In this document: positions 51,873-61,340 of the stretch, piece by piece
How positions within the stretch are numbered: position 1 is the stretch's first letter
How the letters are laid out: every line of letters begins with the position of its first letter
NCBI GenBank assembly: GCA_964560765.1
Contig: CAZLMG010000009.1
Span: 1 to 64,000 of the forward strand
Length of the DNA stretch: 64,000 bases
DNA from: CAZLMG01 sp964560765
GTDB lineage: Bacteria; Bdellovibrionota_B; Oligoflexia; Oligoflexales; CAZLMG01
Direction: 5' to 3'
Translations under genes and position numbers: made by a program
The notes under the pieces: generated by a model
The model's input: only the letters and a program-made list of their open reading frames with translations
What the model was told of the DNA's origin: nothing
Database searches by the model: none

Positions 51873-53426
51873 GTGCGCCATCATATTGCCTATATTTGTG
51901 CACAATCACAACTCGATCTGGCCGAGGAGATCATGTTGCGTCTGCGCGCAACGACCATTGGCAAGCGCACCTCGACTTCCATCTGTTACGAGCTGAAGCA
52001 CGCGCTACTCGGCGAGCTTGTATTGCAATTGAACTTCATCTCGGAATTAGACGCTGTCGGAGCCCATCTTCGACAAAACCCCGTAGACCTCTTGATCTAC
52101 GATGAGCGCGGGCTCGATGGACTTGAGGCGCAATTGGCGATTCCGCGAATTCGCAACGATGTGAATTCGCTAGCCGACCTTTGGGGACCAGACTTCTTGT
52201 TCCCGATGAGTCGCATCGTCGCCATCATCGATGAAGATGATCCTCGATCCCGCCGCGTCTTTGACTTGGGTTCGTTGAAAATACGCGACATCCTGATTTC
52301 ACCGCGCTCGACGGCGCACGTCTTGCGCTGGATTCAAGGCGTGCTCTCGCACGGCATTTTGCGCGACGATAAGGTTGGGATGGCCCTGTCTGGTGGAGGT
52401 ATGGAAGGATTCCTTTACCAACTTGGCGTGATGCATGCCCTCGATCAGGCCCTCGAGAACAAGAGCCTGCGAAAGTGTAAAGTCGTATCTGGAGTTTCCA
52501 GTGGAGCTTTGGCCGGCGCCATGTTCGCATCCGGCATGCCATTCCAAGAAGTCATCCGGTCATTACACCGCAAATCAGATTTACTGCCGACACTTTCTAG
52601 CCAAACCATTTTCGATTTAGCTGGCACCGAGATTACTCGGCGTGTCGTCAAACAGTCCCTGACGTGGGGTGGTATGGATCCTCGGCGATGGCTGAACAAG
52701 ACATTGCGCAGTATACCCACGGGATTTTTCAAGGGCGACAATCTTGAGACCTATTTTCGTCAGGCCTTTGCTGCCATGAAGCTCGATGATAGCTTTCATG
52801 CTTTACCTGCAGAGCTGTTTGTTGGGGGAACCGATCAAGACACCTTCGAACACATTGTCTTTGGTGAGGCTCCTTGGGATGATGTCAAAGTCAGCGAGGC
52901 GTTGCGGGCATCCTGCGCACTACCTCCCGTCTTTTTGCCCAAGCAAATCAAGGGTCGATGGTTTATCGACGGGCAAGTCACTCGCACCTGCAATTTGGAG
53001 TTGGTGGTTGACAAGGGCTGCCGACTTGTCATCATCATCAACCCACTGAAACCGCACGCCTATGCCACGCCAGGCAGCACAGATCGAGAAGGCGGACTGC
53101 ACAGTATTATCCAGACCATCAAAGCGCTCGTCTCATCCCGCTTTGAGGCGACTCTGAAGCATCTCGCCGAACGCTATCCCGATGTGGATTTCGTTGTTTT
53201 TGAGCCGGATGAAGAATGCGCCGAACTGATGTCAGGAAGCCCCATGCGCTACCGCATTCGTACGCAGGTGATCAAAGCCGCCTACAGGGCCACACTAAGG
53301 ACTCTGCGCGAGCGGCATCAAGTATATTCCGTTAAGTTTGGCAAATACGGCCTTAAACTTGCGACACCCGAAATGCTCAAGACACTGGAACAAGCTGATG
53401 GTGACCTTTTCGAGTCCGTTGCTTAA
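51873..53426 (+). CDS. Patatin-like phospholipase with N-terminal receiver-like domain
   Basis: 517 aa from GTG 51873, with AAGGGG 9 nt upstream. Residues 1-160 alternate beta strands and helices like a response-regulator receiver or pseudo-receiver (VDLLIYDERG, SRIVAIIDEDD, ISPRSTAHVLRWI). The patatin domain has the oxyanion loop GGGMEG (174-179), nucleophile Ser209 in GVSSG, and the dyad Asp366 in DGQ. The usual motif is DGG or DGA, so Gln is a mild deviation. No signal peptide: cytoplasmic or inner-membrane lipid hydrolase. The N-terminal domain may gate activity (inference). It overlaps sfsA by 29 bp. Confidence 0.85.
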   Translation: MRHHIAYICAQSQLDLAEEIMLRLRATTIGKRTSTSICYELKHALLGELVLQLNFISELDAVGAHLRQNPVDLLIYDERGLDGLEAQLAIPRIRNDVNSLADLWGPDFLFPMSRIVAIIDEDDPRSRRVFDLGSLKIRDILISPRSTAHVLRWIQGVLSHGILRDDKVGMALSGGGMEGFLYQLGVMHALDQALENKSLRKCKVVSGVSSGALAGAMFASGMPFQEVIRSLHRKSDLLPTLSSQTIFDLAGTEITRRVVKQSLTWGGMDPRRWLNKTLRSIPTGFFKGDNLETYFRQAFAAMKLDDSFHALPAELFVGGTDQDTFEHIVFGEAPWDDVKVSEALRASCALPPVFLPKQIKGRWFIDGQVTRTCNLELVVDKGCRLVIIINPLKPHAYATPGSTDREGGLHSIIQTIKALVSSRFEATLKHLAERYPDVDFVVFEPDEECAELMSGSPMRYRIRTQVIKAAYRATLRTLRERHQVYSVKFGKYGLKLATPEMLKTLEQADGDLFESVA

Positions 53427-54108
53427 AGGGCGACTGGTCAAGCGCTACAAACGATTTCTTGCGGACGTTGAACTTGACGACGGCACGATCGTCGTAGCTC
53501 ACTGCGTCAACACAGGAAGCATGAAGACATGCGCCGATGCTGGGTCAACCGTTTTGCTGTCGACCCACAACAAACCAACTCGCAAGCTCAAATACACTTG
53601 GGAACTCACGGAAGTGGCCGAAGGCTATATTGGGGTGAACACGGCTTTACCAAATGCAGTCGTCGAGAGCGGAATTCGCAACGGACAAGTGGCGGAGCTC
53701 ACTGGATATAAAACCATCCGTCGCGAGGTTCGTTACGGCGAGCGATCCCGGATCGATCTCTTGTTGGAGAGCCCAGGCCAGCTACCTTGCTATGTCGAGG
53801 TTAAAAATGTGACCTTGCTAGCTGAAGACGTCTTGCGCTTTCCTGATGCCCGCAGCGAGCGCGCGGAAAAGCATGTTCGCGAGATGGTCGAATTACATGC
53901 CACGACAGGCGCGCGTATTGTCCTGTTCTTTCTGGCAAATCGCCCGGAAGGGGGCTGCGTGGGTTTGGCAGAGACTATTGATCCAAGGTATGCAGCGGCA
54001 CTACGGCAGGGCGTAAGCAATGGACTCGAAGTGATCAGCTACCGCACACAGGCATCGGCGCAAGGAATCGCGCTTACTAAGGCTGTGCCGGTGCGACTTA
54101 ACTGTTGA
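53398..54108 (+). CDS. sfsA: SfsA family protein (sugar fermentation stimulation / nuclease-like)
   Basis: 236 aa from ATG 53398, overlapping the patatin gene. Family signatures: LLKGRLVKRYKRFLADVEL, VVAHCVNTGSMKTCADAGS, RKLKYTWELTEV, GERSRIDLLLE, CYVEVKNVTL and FPDARSERAEKHVREMVEL. The Asp/Glu/Lys pattern (IDLLL..YVEVKN) is like a PD-(D/E)XK nuclease site, in line with DNA binding reported for SfsA. Length equals the family norm. The biological role is poorly defined. Next gene follows after 12 bp. Confidence 0.93.
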   Translation: MVTFSSPLLKGRLVKRYKRFLADVELDDGTIVVAHCVNTGSMKTCADAGSTVLLSTHNKPTRKLKYTWELTEVAEGYIGVNTALPNAVVESGIRNGQVAELTGYKTIRREVRYGERSRIDLLLESPGQLPCYVEVKNVTLLAEDVLRFPDARSERAEKHVREMVELHATTGARIVLFFLANRPEGGCVGLAETIDPRYAAALRQGVSNGLEVISYRTQASAQGIALTKAVPVRLNC

Positions 54109-54120
54109 CGAAGGAGCTAC

Positions 54121-54753
54121 ATGGCAAACATACAGCTTTACCATTATTGGCGATCATCTTGCTCTTGGCGCGTTCGTTGGGCCTTAGAGCTCAAGGGCGT
54201 CAAAGTAGATGCCATTCCTGTAAACCTGCTTGCGGGCGAGCAGCGCAGCCCAGCCTATTTGCAAATGAATCCCCTCGGCACAGTACCAATGCTGGTCATC
54301 AACGGTGCGTCTTATGGTCAGTCGCTGGCCATACTCGAATGGCTAGACGAGGTGTATCCCAAGCCATCCTTGCTGCCGACCGATCCAATCGCCAGGATGC
54401 GCACTCGTCAGTTGTCTTTGATGATCGTAGCCGATACGCAGCCCCTACAAAATCTCGGCGCACAGCGACTGCATTCTGCCGACGAAGAGGAGCGTAAAAA
54501 ATGGGTTCAGCATTGGATTACGCAGGGACTCGATGCCTTTGAACGTTTGGTCACCACGACAGCCGGCACGTTCGCGATGGGAAGCCAGCTGACAATGGCT
54601 GACCTTTGTCTTGTTCCCCAATGCTATAACGCTCAGCGGTTTGCTGTAGATCTCAAAACGTTTCCGACCGTTCATAGAATCTATCAGCACTGCCTCACTT
54701 TGCCCGAGTGTGATGCTGCAGCACCCCACCGCCAACAAGGAGCAACACCGTGA
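54121..54753 (+). CDS. maiA: Maleylacetoacetate isomerase / zeta-class glutathione S-transferase
   Basis: 210 aa; ATG with AAGGAG 4 nt upstream. The N-terminal thioredoxin-like domain has the zeta-class signature SSCSWRVRWAL, with the catalytic Ser/Cys, and NPLGTVPML for glutathione binding. The C-terminal helical domain has GSQLTMADLCLVPQCYNAQRF and FPTVHRIYQHC. The enzyme isomerises maleylacetoacetate to fumarylacetoacetate in tyrosine degradation. No other tyrosine-pathway gene is nearby, so a general GST role is also possible. The lipoprotein gene downstream overlaps its stop by 4 bp (GTGA). Confidence 0.9.
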   Translation: MANIQLYHYWRSSCSWRVRWALELKGVKVDAIPVNLLAGEQRSPAYLQMNPLGTVPMLVINGASYGQSLAILEWLDEVYPKPSLLPTDPIARMRTRQLSLMIVADTQPLQNLGAQRLHSADEEERKKWVQHWITQGLDAFERLVTTTAGTFAMGSQLTMADLCLVPQCYNAQRFAVDLKTFPTVHRIYQHCLTLPECDAAAPHRQQGATP

Positions 54754-55718
54754 GGTTGTGGATTGGATGTTTTCTAGCGTTTCCCTGGCTGACTTCCTGC
54801 CTAAGCGCACCAACTTCTCGCTCCGTGAGTAAGACGGCATCGGAGCCCGCAGCAGCGGCTTGCGCGCCCAAAGCAGACGATTTGCCAGAACTCGTCGCAT
54901 TGTCGTCCGCGGTACTTGGCGGACAAGGTGGCGGCCCCTTGCGCAGTATGTTTGGCGGTAGTATTCCCCCTCAGTTCATTCTTTATCGAAGCGGCACAGT
55001 CCTTTATGCGGTGAACTCGGCCAAGGGCAACGATCCCTTTTATCTATACAGGTGTGCAAAGCTGAGCAGCCGTGAGAAGGCTAAAATACTTTCCGACTAT
55101 GAGCTAGCATCAGCTATGCCAGACCTCTATGAGTACTACGACGGGCGTGATCCCAAGGGTAATGCCGGCTATCATGAGGTTTTTCTGTACGACGCTGATG
55201 GTTCGTGCCGCCATGCAGAAATTAAAGGGTCCCTCATGGCGGCGCGGCAGTCCATCGAGAGAATTCGCTCTTCGGTGGTCGCAAAATTGCCGCTGTCGAT
55301 CATTGACTTTTTGGAGTCGCTTAACAGCTTCAATCCAGCCAGCGGCAAGCCATGGCAACCTGATCGAATGCTTGTCGCATTGAAGCCGCTAGAAAGGCAG
55401 CCTAGCTATGGAACATCGCCTCGACCATGGCCTACAACGATCCCCTTAACGCCACCCAAGATAAAAGAGCACCGAACTTTCCGTAACTCTGTTTACTTTG
55501 AGGCACGTGTTCCGGCAGGACAACAGCGGGAATTCTTTAAGGCAGTTGCTGAACCAGTCGTCTACCAGGGCCGCAATTGGACCGTTGGTTATCGGACCCT
55601 ATTTCCCGGAGACCATTACTGGGCGTCGCCGTTTCCCACACTCAAGGAAGCTTACTCAAAGTGTAACCGCTACCAGAGTCATCGGAATTATTGGCTGCTT
55701 TATGGGGTGTCACAGTAG
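54750..55718 (+). CDS. Lipoprotein of unknown function
   Basis: 322 aa from GTG 54750, which overlaps the maiA stop. AAGGAG lies about 12 nt upstream. Signal with lipobox WLTSC, then a Ser/Thr/Ala-rich stalk (about 20-45). The domain has three Cys (CAPKADDL, YRCAKL, DGSCRHAE), a Pro-rich centre and an aromatic C-terminus. The last part (EFFKAVAEPVVYQGRNWTVGYRTLFPG) looks like a small compact domain. No family recognised. It ends 3 bp from the convergent slt gene. Confidence 0.72.
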   Translation: MRLWIGCFLAFPWLTSCLSAPTSRSVSKTASEPAAAACAPKADDLPELVALSSAVLGGQGGGPLRSMFGGSIPPQFILYRSGTVLYAVNSAKGNDPFYLYRCAKLSSREKAKILSDYELASAMPDLYEYYDGRDPKGNAGYHEVFLYDADGSCRHAEIKGSLMAARQSIERIRSSVVAKLPLSIIDFLESLNSFNPASGKPWQPDRMLVALKPLERQPSYGTSPRPWPTTIPLTPPKIKEHRTFRNSVYFEARVPAGQQREFFKAVAEPVVYQGRNWTVGYRTLFPGDHYWASPFPTLKEAYSKCNRYQSHRNYWLLYGVSQ

Positions 55719-55721
55719 AAT

Positions 55722-58127
55722 TTACTGCTCATTGGCCTTCTTTGCCTGCACAAGGGCTAGATCGTGAGCTAGCAACGCATCCAGATGCGGAACTTTGTCG
55801 CTGGGAGACTTGTACCAGCGTTTGTAGTAGAAGTAGTTACGCAGCACCAACTTCACATAGAGCCGCGTTTCCATGTAGGGAATACGCTCAACAAAGACCA
55901 AAAAGTCGTCGGTTGGAATCGACTTTAGCCATCGCTCCGTAGCTTTTGGATTTGCATTGTACGATGTCAAAACAAAGATGGGATTCTGGTAACGCTGTAG
56001 CAGACGATGCACATGGTGCACCCCCAATGCGACATTCGTCTCGGGGTCAAACAGAGCGTCGCGATTCTGCGCAACCCTCTCGATCTGTCGACGGCGACTT
56101 GATGGAACATAGGAGCGCTGCAAGCGATGAGCTTCAACTCGGGCCGTTGCAGGCATCATTTGCATAAGTCCACGTGCGCCCGCACCTGACTGCGCTCGCG
56201 GGTTAAACACACTTTCTTGGCGAATGATTGCCAGTACCAAATCTGGGTCGACACCAAGCTTACTCGAATATTCTGCAACAACAGAATCATATGCCTTTGG
56301 GAACAATAGGCGTTCAAAGCCGACAGGCAACGCGTTCCGGAAGCTGCGAGGCAAGGCGTCCAACAACTTAATGGCCTGCAACCATTCTCCGGAAGCATAA
56401 AGCAGAAGTGCCTTGGTCAAAGACGTTGCAGGATGGTCACCCTGACTGGCCATCTCATAAATCTCGCAAGAAGCCTCATCTTTTAGGCCTACTCGCAATA
56501 GCTCCAAGACTCGATCAGCCTGAGCCCTTTCGGCATCCTTGATATTTATAAGGATGTTGCTAAGTCGAAAATTTGTTGAACGAGATGGCTCGAGGGCTAT
56601 ACGTTCACCCTTGATCTGCTCGTGCATATAGTGGCCAATAGCACCGTAGAACGTTGAGTAGTACTCGGCAGCTACGCGCCGCCACATCTGCTCTGCCATA
56701 TCGGGCTGCTTCATCATCATATGCAGGCGGCCCGCCCAGAACAGCGCAAACGATTGCGTGCCGACGGCGCGCTCGTCCACTGGACGTTGATCTTCAGTTG
56801 AAATGATGGTGTTGGCATACTGCAAAGCTAATTGATGATCACCAGAGACGGATGCCAGCAGAACAAGGGCGCGCAGTACGTCCTCTCGCTGCGGACCCTG
56901 AGGAAAATCGCGGTGATACTGGCCATAGTAAGCCAGCGCTTGCGCAATGTCGCCCCTGTTTTCTGTGATCCGCCCTAAAGTATAAATTGCGTGCGCAATC
57001 TGCGCTGAATGTGCCGGCGTTGCCGCCGACAAGATCTGTTTAAAAGCAGCTTCAGCCTCCGGAAATCGATCCACAGACCATTCGACTGAGCCAAGCTTTC
57101 GCCAAGCCAGCTCACTGCCCTCGAAACCAAATCGCGCATTAAGAGGCTTCTCGGCACGACGCCAGAAGGCGGCACGCTGCGTCACTGACTTCCGACGAAA
57201 ACACGAATCAATCACATCTGCGGCACGAGCCGCATCTGAAAAAGTGATCGAACTTTCTTTCGAAGCCAATTCGGCATCAAAAATCTTTTCGCCACTTTGA
57301 CAGCGAGATGAGCCCGAGGCCCGGTCAATAAGCTTTGCCAAAGAAGATGTCGCGGATGGTACGACCACCGATCCGCCAGCATCTGCAAGCCATGGTTGTC
57401 GGCTGACAACCTTCGGAAACTCCTTCACATGCGGAGCTAACAAGACGCGCAAGGATTCCTTTTGCTCATCTTTAACACCTACCAATATGGCGTCGATCGC
57501 CTCTTCGCGGAATCGCTTTGATCGATAGCTGCTAATGCGCTGCAGATACTCACCAACAGTGCCAGCATCCAATCCCGCACTCTGTCGGTCACTAATCGCG
57601 CGCAGAATGGCTTCCCGCTGGGGGCAGCTTCGATCTTGCGCCGCGAGAATTTGCCGATTTAATCGCTCTATCAGCACATGGTCAGATCCCGAACTCTGAA
57701 TGATCTCTTCCAAAAGGTAAGTAAGCAGCGGATGCGACTTTGCATCTTCTCCGGCACTCGCCAGATATTCTACTGCCGCCTTGAGTGCCGCTGCTTCGCC
57801 ACGCTGCTGACTCGCAGCATAACGAAGCTGCAAAAAGACTCGAGCGGTAGGGTCCAACGCTCGCGCAAAATTTTCAAACGCCTTGGCGTCTAATTCAAGT
57901 GGCGATTCGCGCTGAGTATTGGCGGCAAGCCACTCATCAAGAGTGGGATCAACTTGCGAGCCTTTCTCCATTGCTTCTGCGGACTTAGGCGGATAAGCCT
58001 CGGGCAAGATAGTACCAAGCTGAAAAAAGCTCGCTGCGACGAGGGCGGCTGCCATGCCATGCCGTCGCAGGATACGCGATCCATGTATCCTAGTGCAAAA
58101 ACGCACCGACCACCGCCCGCTAATCAA
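55722..58127 (-). CDS. slt: Soluble lytic murein transglycosylase (Slt70 type)
   Basis: 801 aa; cleaves the glycan strands of peptidoglycan in the periplasm. A basic N-terminus and a hydrophobic segment (AAALVAASFFQLGTILPEA) form the export signal. The start is uncertain (TTG 58127 or ATG 58055). Residues about 60-600 are a TPR-like alpha-superhelical array, as in the ring of Slt70. The C-terminal catalytic domain has IIRQESVFNPRAQSGAGARGLMQMMPATA, with Glu in QES, then NVALGVHHVHRLL and LTSYNANP. It is the second lytic transglycosylase domain in the window. Convergent with the lipoprotein gene. Confidence 0.93.
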   Translation of the reverse strand: MISGRWSVRFCTRIHGSRILRRHGMAAALVAASFFQLGTILPEAYPPKSAEAMEKGSQVDPTLDEWLAANTQRESPLELDAKAFENFARALDPTARVFLQLRYAASQQRGEAAALKAAVEYLASAGEDAKSHPLLTYLLEEIIQSSGSDHVLIERLNRQILAAQDRSCPQREAILRAISDRQSAGLDAGTVGEYLQRISSYRSKRFREEAIDAILVGVKDEQKESLRVLLAPHVKEFPKVVSRQPWLADAGGSVVVPSATSSLAKLIDRASGSSRCQSGEKIFDAELASKESSITFSDAARAADVIDSCFRRKSVTQRAAFWRRAEKPLNARFGFEGSELAWRKLGSVEWSVDRFPEAEAAFKQILSAATPAHSAQIAHAIYTLGRITENRGDIAQALAYYGQYHRDFPQGPQREDVLRALVLLASVSGDHQLALQYANTIISTEDQRPVDERAVGTQSFALFWAGRLHMMMKQPDMAEQMWRRVAAEYYSTFYGAIGHYMHEQIKGERIALEPSRSTNFRLSNILINIKDAERAQADRVLELLRVGLKDEASCEIYEMASQGDHPATSLTKALLLYASGEWLQAIKLLDALPRSFRNALPVGFERLLFPKAYDSVVAEYSSKLGVDPDLVLAIIRQESVFNPRAQSGAGARGLMQMMPATARVEAHRLQRSYVPSSRRRQIERVAQNRDALFDPETNVALGVHHVHRLLQRYQNPIFVLTSYNANPKATERWLKSIPTDDFLVFVERIPYMETRLYVKLVLRNYFYYKRWYKSPSDKVPHLDALLAHDLALVQAKKANEQ

Positions 58128-58191
58128 AGTTTCTGATCTCGCTTAGCTTAACATGAATCGATGGGAATGTGAGCCTTGAGCAACTGGAACT

Positions 58192-58869
58192 CTATCGCTG
58201 ACGGGCTGAATCACTTGAACGGGTTTTTAATGAGAATGAAACTGGGTTCTGCGATTTAACCTCAAGCAAATGTGACTCAATGCGTACGCACTCGATCATG
58301 AGCTCAGAGATTTGAGGTTCGAGCTTATTCAACAGTATCTTCGAAACGGCGCGCCAATCTGACTGGGATCCAGCCATTCGCAGTGTCGTCAGATTCTGAT
58401 GGAACGATTGGGATAGACTGCAGAAATTTCGCACGTCACCGAACTTGGGGTCAACGAGATCGCGAAAGTGATTCAGCAAGTCACCAATGAGGTCTAAGTC
58501 TTCCTGAACGTTCTCAAAGTCCTTCGGACGCTGCGCCAGACCCAGCCCCCAACACTCTACGGCTAATGGCCGCAACGAACGCTCAATGACAGAAGATAAA
58601 TTCGTGAGAGCTTCTAGTGACTGAATGGCGAGATCAATTGGAGCATCCATGCATACTTCAAGGCGAGTCTGCGTCGTCAATGGCAGGTTCGCAATGGACG
58701 ACTCGTACAGACGGTCTAGATCAAGATCCTCGCCGTTAAATACCACGCGAGTCAGCGCTTGATCAGAGGAACTAAGCGTCTCAGAAATCCAGCAAAGAGC
58801 CAGATGCAAAGTTGCCAACGGCACAGGCACAGGCACAGTCCGACCGTTGACAATAATTTGCTTTATCAT
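58192..58869 (-). CDS. Cytoplasmic protein of unknown function
   Basis: 225 aa from ATG 58869 (GCGAG 8 nt upstream; GTG 58878 in frame). Starts MIKQIIVNGRTVPVPVPLATLHLALCWISETL, a beta-strand plus helix, followed by long amphipathic helices with no signal or membrane segment. It lies 47 bp downstream of the glycosyltransferase-TPR gene in the same direction, so they may be co-transcribed. The small helical protein at 60802 is on the other side. I recognise no family; a role with the glycosyltransferase is only suggested by position. Confidence 0.65.
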   Translation of the reverse strand: MIKQIIVNGRTVPVPVPLATLHLALCWISETLSSSDQALTRVVFNGEDLDLDRLYESSIANLPLTTQTRLEVCMDAPIDLAIQSLEALTNLSSVIERSLRPLAVECWGLGLAQRPKDFENVQEDLDLIGDLLNHFRDLVDPKFGDVRNFCSLSQSFHQNLTTLRMAGSQSDWRAVSKILLNKLEPQISELMIECVRIESHLLEVKSQNPVSFSLKTRSSDSARQR

Positions 58870-58915
58870 AGAGTGCACTCGCCGCGAAAAACTATGCGTC
58901 AGCCTTACACGACCT

Positions 58916-60763
58916 TTATCCGTTGGACGAAACTGCGCCCTTCTCCATAGCTCGGCGAATCTGAGCGGTCAGCGCCTGAGCGCGCTCGTTAGTTGGATCT
59001 AAGGTTAACATTTGATCCATGATGCTCAACGCTCGGTTCAATTGGCCCATCTTGAACTTAATGCCACCAAGCGCAAACAGCATATTGACATCGCGCGGAT
59101 GACGCCCCACATAAGCCTCCAAGGCCTTCTCTGCGTCAGAGAAGCTATCTAGATTGAACGCCAACTGATTTGCGGTGAACACTGCTGCGGAGTTATCTGG
59201 GTTGATTTGCAGAGCCTTCATCACCCATAGATTCGCCTCACGGAACTCTCCGAGCCCCTGGAAAGCCAAACCAAGGCCGAAGTTACCAGTTTCATCCAGC
59301 GGAGCTAGACTAACAGCCTTCTGGAAGTGAATGACCGCGACGTCAAACGCTTCCTTCAGCAATGCGAGTGTACCCAAGCCAACATACGACCGGGCTGAGT
59401 AAGAATCGAATTCAACCGACTTGAGGTACGCGCCCTTTGCACTTTCTTGATCGCCAAGTTTCACAAAACAATCGCCAACGATTCGGAACAGGTGTGAGCG
59501 TTGGTGGTCCGGAAGCTCGGAAGACTTGAACAAGCGTTCCACAATGTCGATCGCATCCAAGTATCTGCCCGCAGCAACTTGCGACTCCACTTCATGGATT
59601 TGATTGGTAATGGGCGCTGCGGCAGTCATAACTTCTTTGCCGACTAGCGTGTTCAGCATTTCAATCATATTGTCGCGAACACGAGCATCGTTGAATCGCT
59701 GCTTCACCGTTGACGAGTTCTTGCGGACAATATTGTTGCGAAGCGCAACGGCATCGTGTGACTTCTCGATTGCCGAGGCCAAGCTCTCAACCGATCCGGC
59801 GCAGAAATCAATGCGATGCTTTCCACAAAATTCCTCGGTCAGAGGTGTCCGCGAGGCCATTACTGGAACATCGTGAACCATGGCGGTCAGCAGACGGTAA
59901 GGATCACCTTCCAGGCGGTCGCGCCCCGCAAGGTTATTGAGGTATAAGCAATCGGCAACCGTCAGGACAGCGTCGTGCGCGTCGCGGCTTGGCTCCAGGC
60001 AGACGACTTTATCAGCAATGCCGAGCTTATTGAGTACATTCTGCAATTGCGGTCCATACGAACCCACCCCACAGAACAGTAAACGAACCTGCCGTCGCAG
60101 TCCCGGGTTGCGCTCGCAGGCGATTGCAACTGCAGAGGCCAAGTCGATGACGCCTTCTTCCCACTCAATCTGGCCGATATGAGCAATTACAAACGCACCC
60201 TCGGCAATCCCAAGTTGCTGCTGAGCCTTGGCTCGGCTGGACTTTGTTCGCTTCAGGCGCTTCTCAACCCAAGGCAGAAAGTTGTAGATGCGGGAACTAG
60301 CGACACCTTCAAGAGTCAAAGTGCGCCGTGCTGCCTTGGTTTGCACCAAGAACATGTCCGCCGCACGTACTGTTTCTTCACGGATCACCCTCATTTCATT
60401 CAAATCGTCGCCGGGAAACACGGTAAGGTTATCAACCCAGACGGCAAGGTGGAAACCATGCGCCCACTTAGCTTTGACAGCTTGATAGCAGTAAAGACCC
60501 AGCCGATCTTTGACGATGACCACGTCGAAGCCCTGCAGTACCTTTTCCAACCCAGGAAGGTATGAAGGATTCTCGTCATAATCAGGCAGGGCAAGACAGC
60601 GCAAGCCCTGATAGCGACTCGTCTGCCCGAGGTACCCGCAGATCGACTCTGCACTGATGACGCTGAAATCACATTGATCAGCGATCAGTCGAAATTGATC
60701 AATTTCCTCGACAGTTGGAATCGTAGCTGTGACAAATGCCACTTTTAGATTCTGACTCGCCAT
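58916..60763 (-). CDS. Glycosyltransferase (GT4-like) fused to C-terminal TPR repeats
   Basis: 615 aa from ATG 60763 (AAGGAGG 7 nt upstream). Residues 1-380 are a GT-B-fold transferase. It has VAFVTATIPTV at the start, an N-domain ending near LPWVEKRLK, then the nucleotide-sugar domain FVIAHIGQIEWEEGVIDLASAV, VRLLFCGVGSYGPQLQNVL, and GDPYRLLTAMVHDVPVMASRTPL in place of the usual EPFGL.EAMA.G.PVIA. After about residue 390 come five to six TPR units (LGDQESAKGAYLKSVEFDSYSARSYVGLGTLALLK; FQKAVSLAPLDETGNFGLGLAFQGLGEF). Cytoplasmic; possibly glycosylates a protein docked on the TPRs. Confidence 0.83.
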   Translation of the reverse strand: MASQNLKVAFVTATIPTVEEIDQFRLIADQCDFSVISAESICGYLGQTSRYQGLRCLALPDYDENPSYLPGLEKVLQGFDVVIVKDRLGLYCYQAVKAKWAHGFHLAVWVDNLTVFPGDDLNEMRVIREETVRAADMFLVQTKAARRTLTLEGVASSRIYNFLPWVEKRLKRTKSSRAKAQQQLGIAEGAFVIAHIGQIEWEEGVIDLASAVAIACERNPGLRRQVRLLFCGVGSYGPQLQNVLNKLGIADKVVCLEPSRDAHDAVLTVADCLYLNNLAGRDRLEGDPYRLLTAMVHDVPVMASRTPLTEEFCGKHRIDFCAGSVESLASAIEKSHDAVALRNNIVRKNSSTVKQRFNDARVRDNMIEMLNTLVGKEVMTAAAPITNQIHEVESQVAAGRYLDAIDIVERLFKSSELPDHQRSHLFRIVGDCFVKLGDQESAKGAYLKSVEFDSYSARSYVGLGTLALLKEAFDVAVIHFQKAVSLAPLDETGNFGLGLAFQGLGEFREANLWVMKALQINPDNSAAVFTANQLAFNLDSFSDAEKALEAYVGRHPRDVNMLFALGGIKFKMGQLNRALSIMDQMLTLDPTNERAQALTAQIRRAMEKGAVSSNG

Positions 60764-60801
60764 GAACACCCCTCCTTGAGGCTTAACTGCGAAAGTCTGA
60801 A

Positions 60802-61179
60802 TTACACTTGCTGTTCAAAAGATAACTTAGATGGCTGCTCGCCCGACTTATACCTGGAGATTTTGCCCCGCAGGTGACTCATTCTGGTAACTTCAGCCGC
60901 AGTTTGATCCCGATGACTTGTCAGTGTACTGATAAGTAACTGATCAACCTGCCCAGCTTGCTGCGCCAATTGTTGCGCTGCAGCGTCTCTTTCGATTTGA
61001 AATCCTTCGGCAGCTGCAAGGGCGTCATTTGCCCTAAAATTGTGGAATGCAGCCTTTCGCAACCGAAGAAACTTAATTGCACCTGCAAAGTCATCCCGCT
61101 GCAATGCGGCCAAAGCCGACCTGCTTCGCTCCACGTAAAGTCGAAGCGCTTGCTGCGCTTGATGGGGGTAATCCCTCAT
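60802..61179 (-). CDS. Small helical protein of unknown function (chaperone-like)
   Basis: 125 aa from ATG 61179 (GAGAG 6 nt upstream); the frame extends to 61242 without a good start. Entirely alpha-helical and charged: AQQALRLYVERSRSALAALQRDDFAGAIKFLRLRKAAFHNF, then Gln/Ala-rich helices. Size and pattern resemble FliT/FlgN-type flagellar export chaperones, but this is only a shape similarity. It is 38 bp upstream of the glycosyltransferase-TPR gene, in the same direction. Confidence 0.6.
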   Translation of the reverse strand: MRDYPHQAQQALRLYVERSRSALAALQRDDFAGAIKFLRLRKAAFHNFRANDALAAAEGFQIERDAAAQQLAQQAGQVDQLLISTLTSHRDQTAAEVTRMSHLRGKISRYKSGEQPSKLSFEQQV

Positions 61180-61340
61180 CCAATTCTCTCTGCATGCGGT
61201 GGTTCTATGATTAAGTCTAGGGGATTCAAAAACGCATGTCAAATTTCAGGGTGAACACTGCATCCAGGCAATAACAGCAGCAATTATTGCAAATCTAGCC
61301 AATCGCTCAATTGTTCTAAGTGCATGCGATAGCAGAAAAA

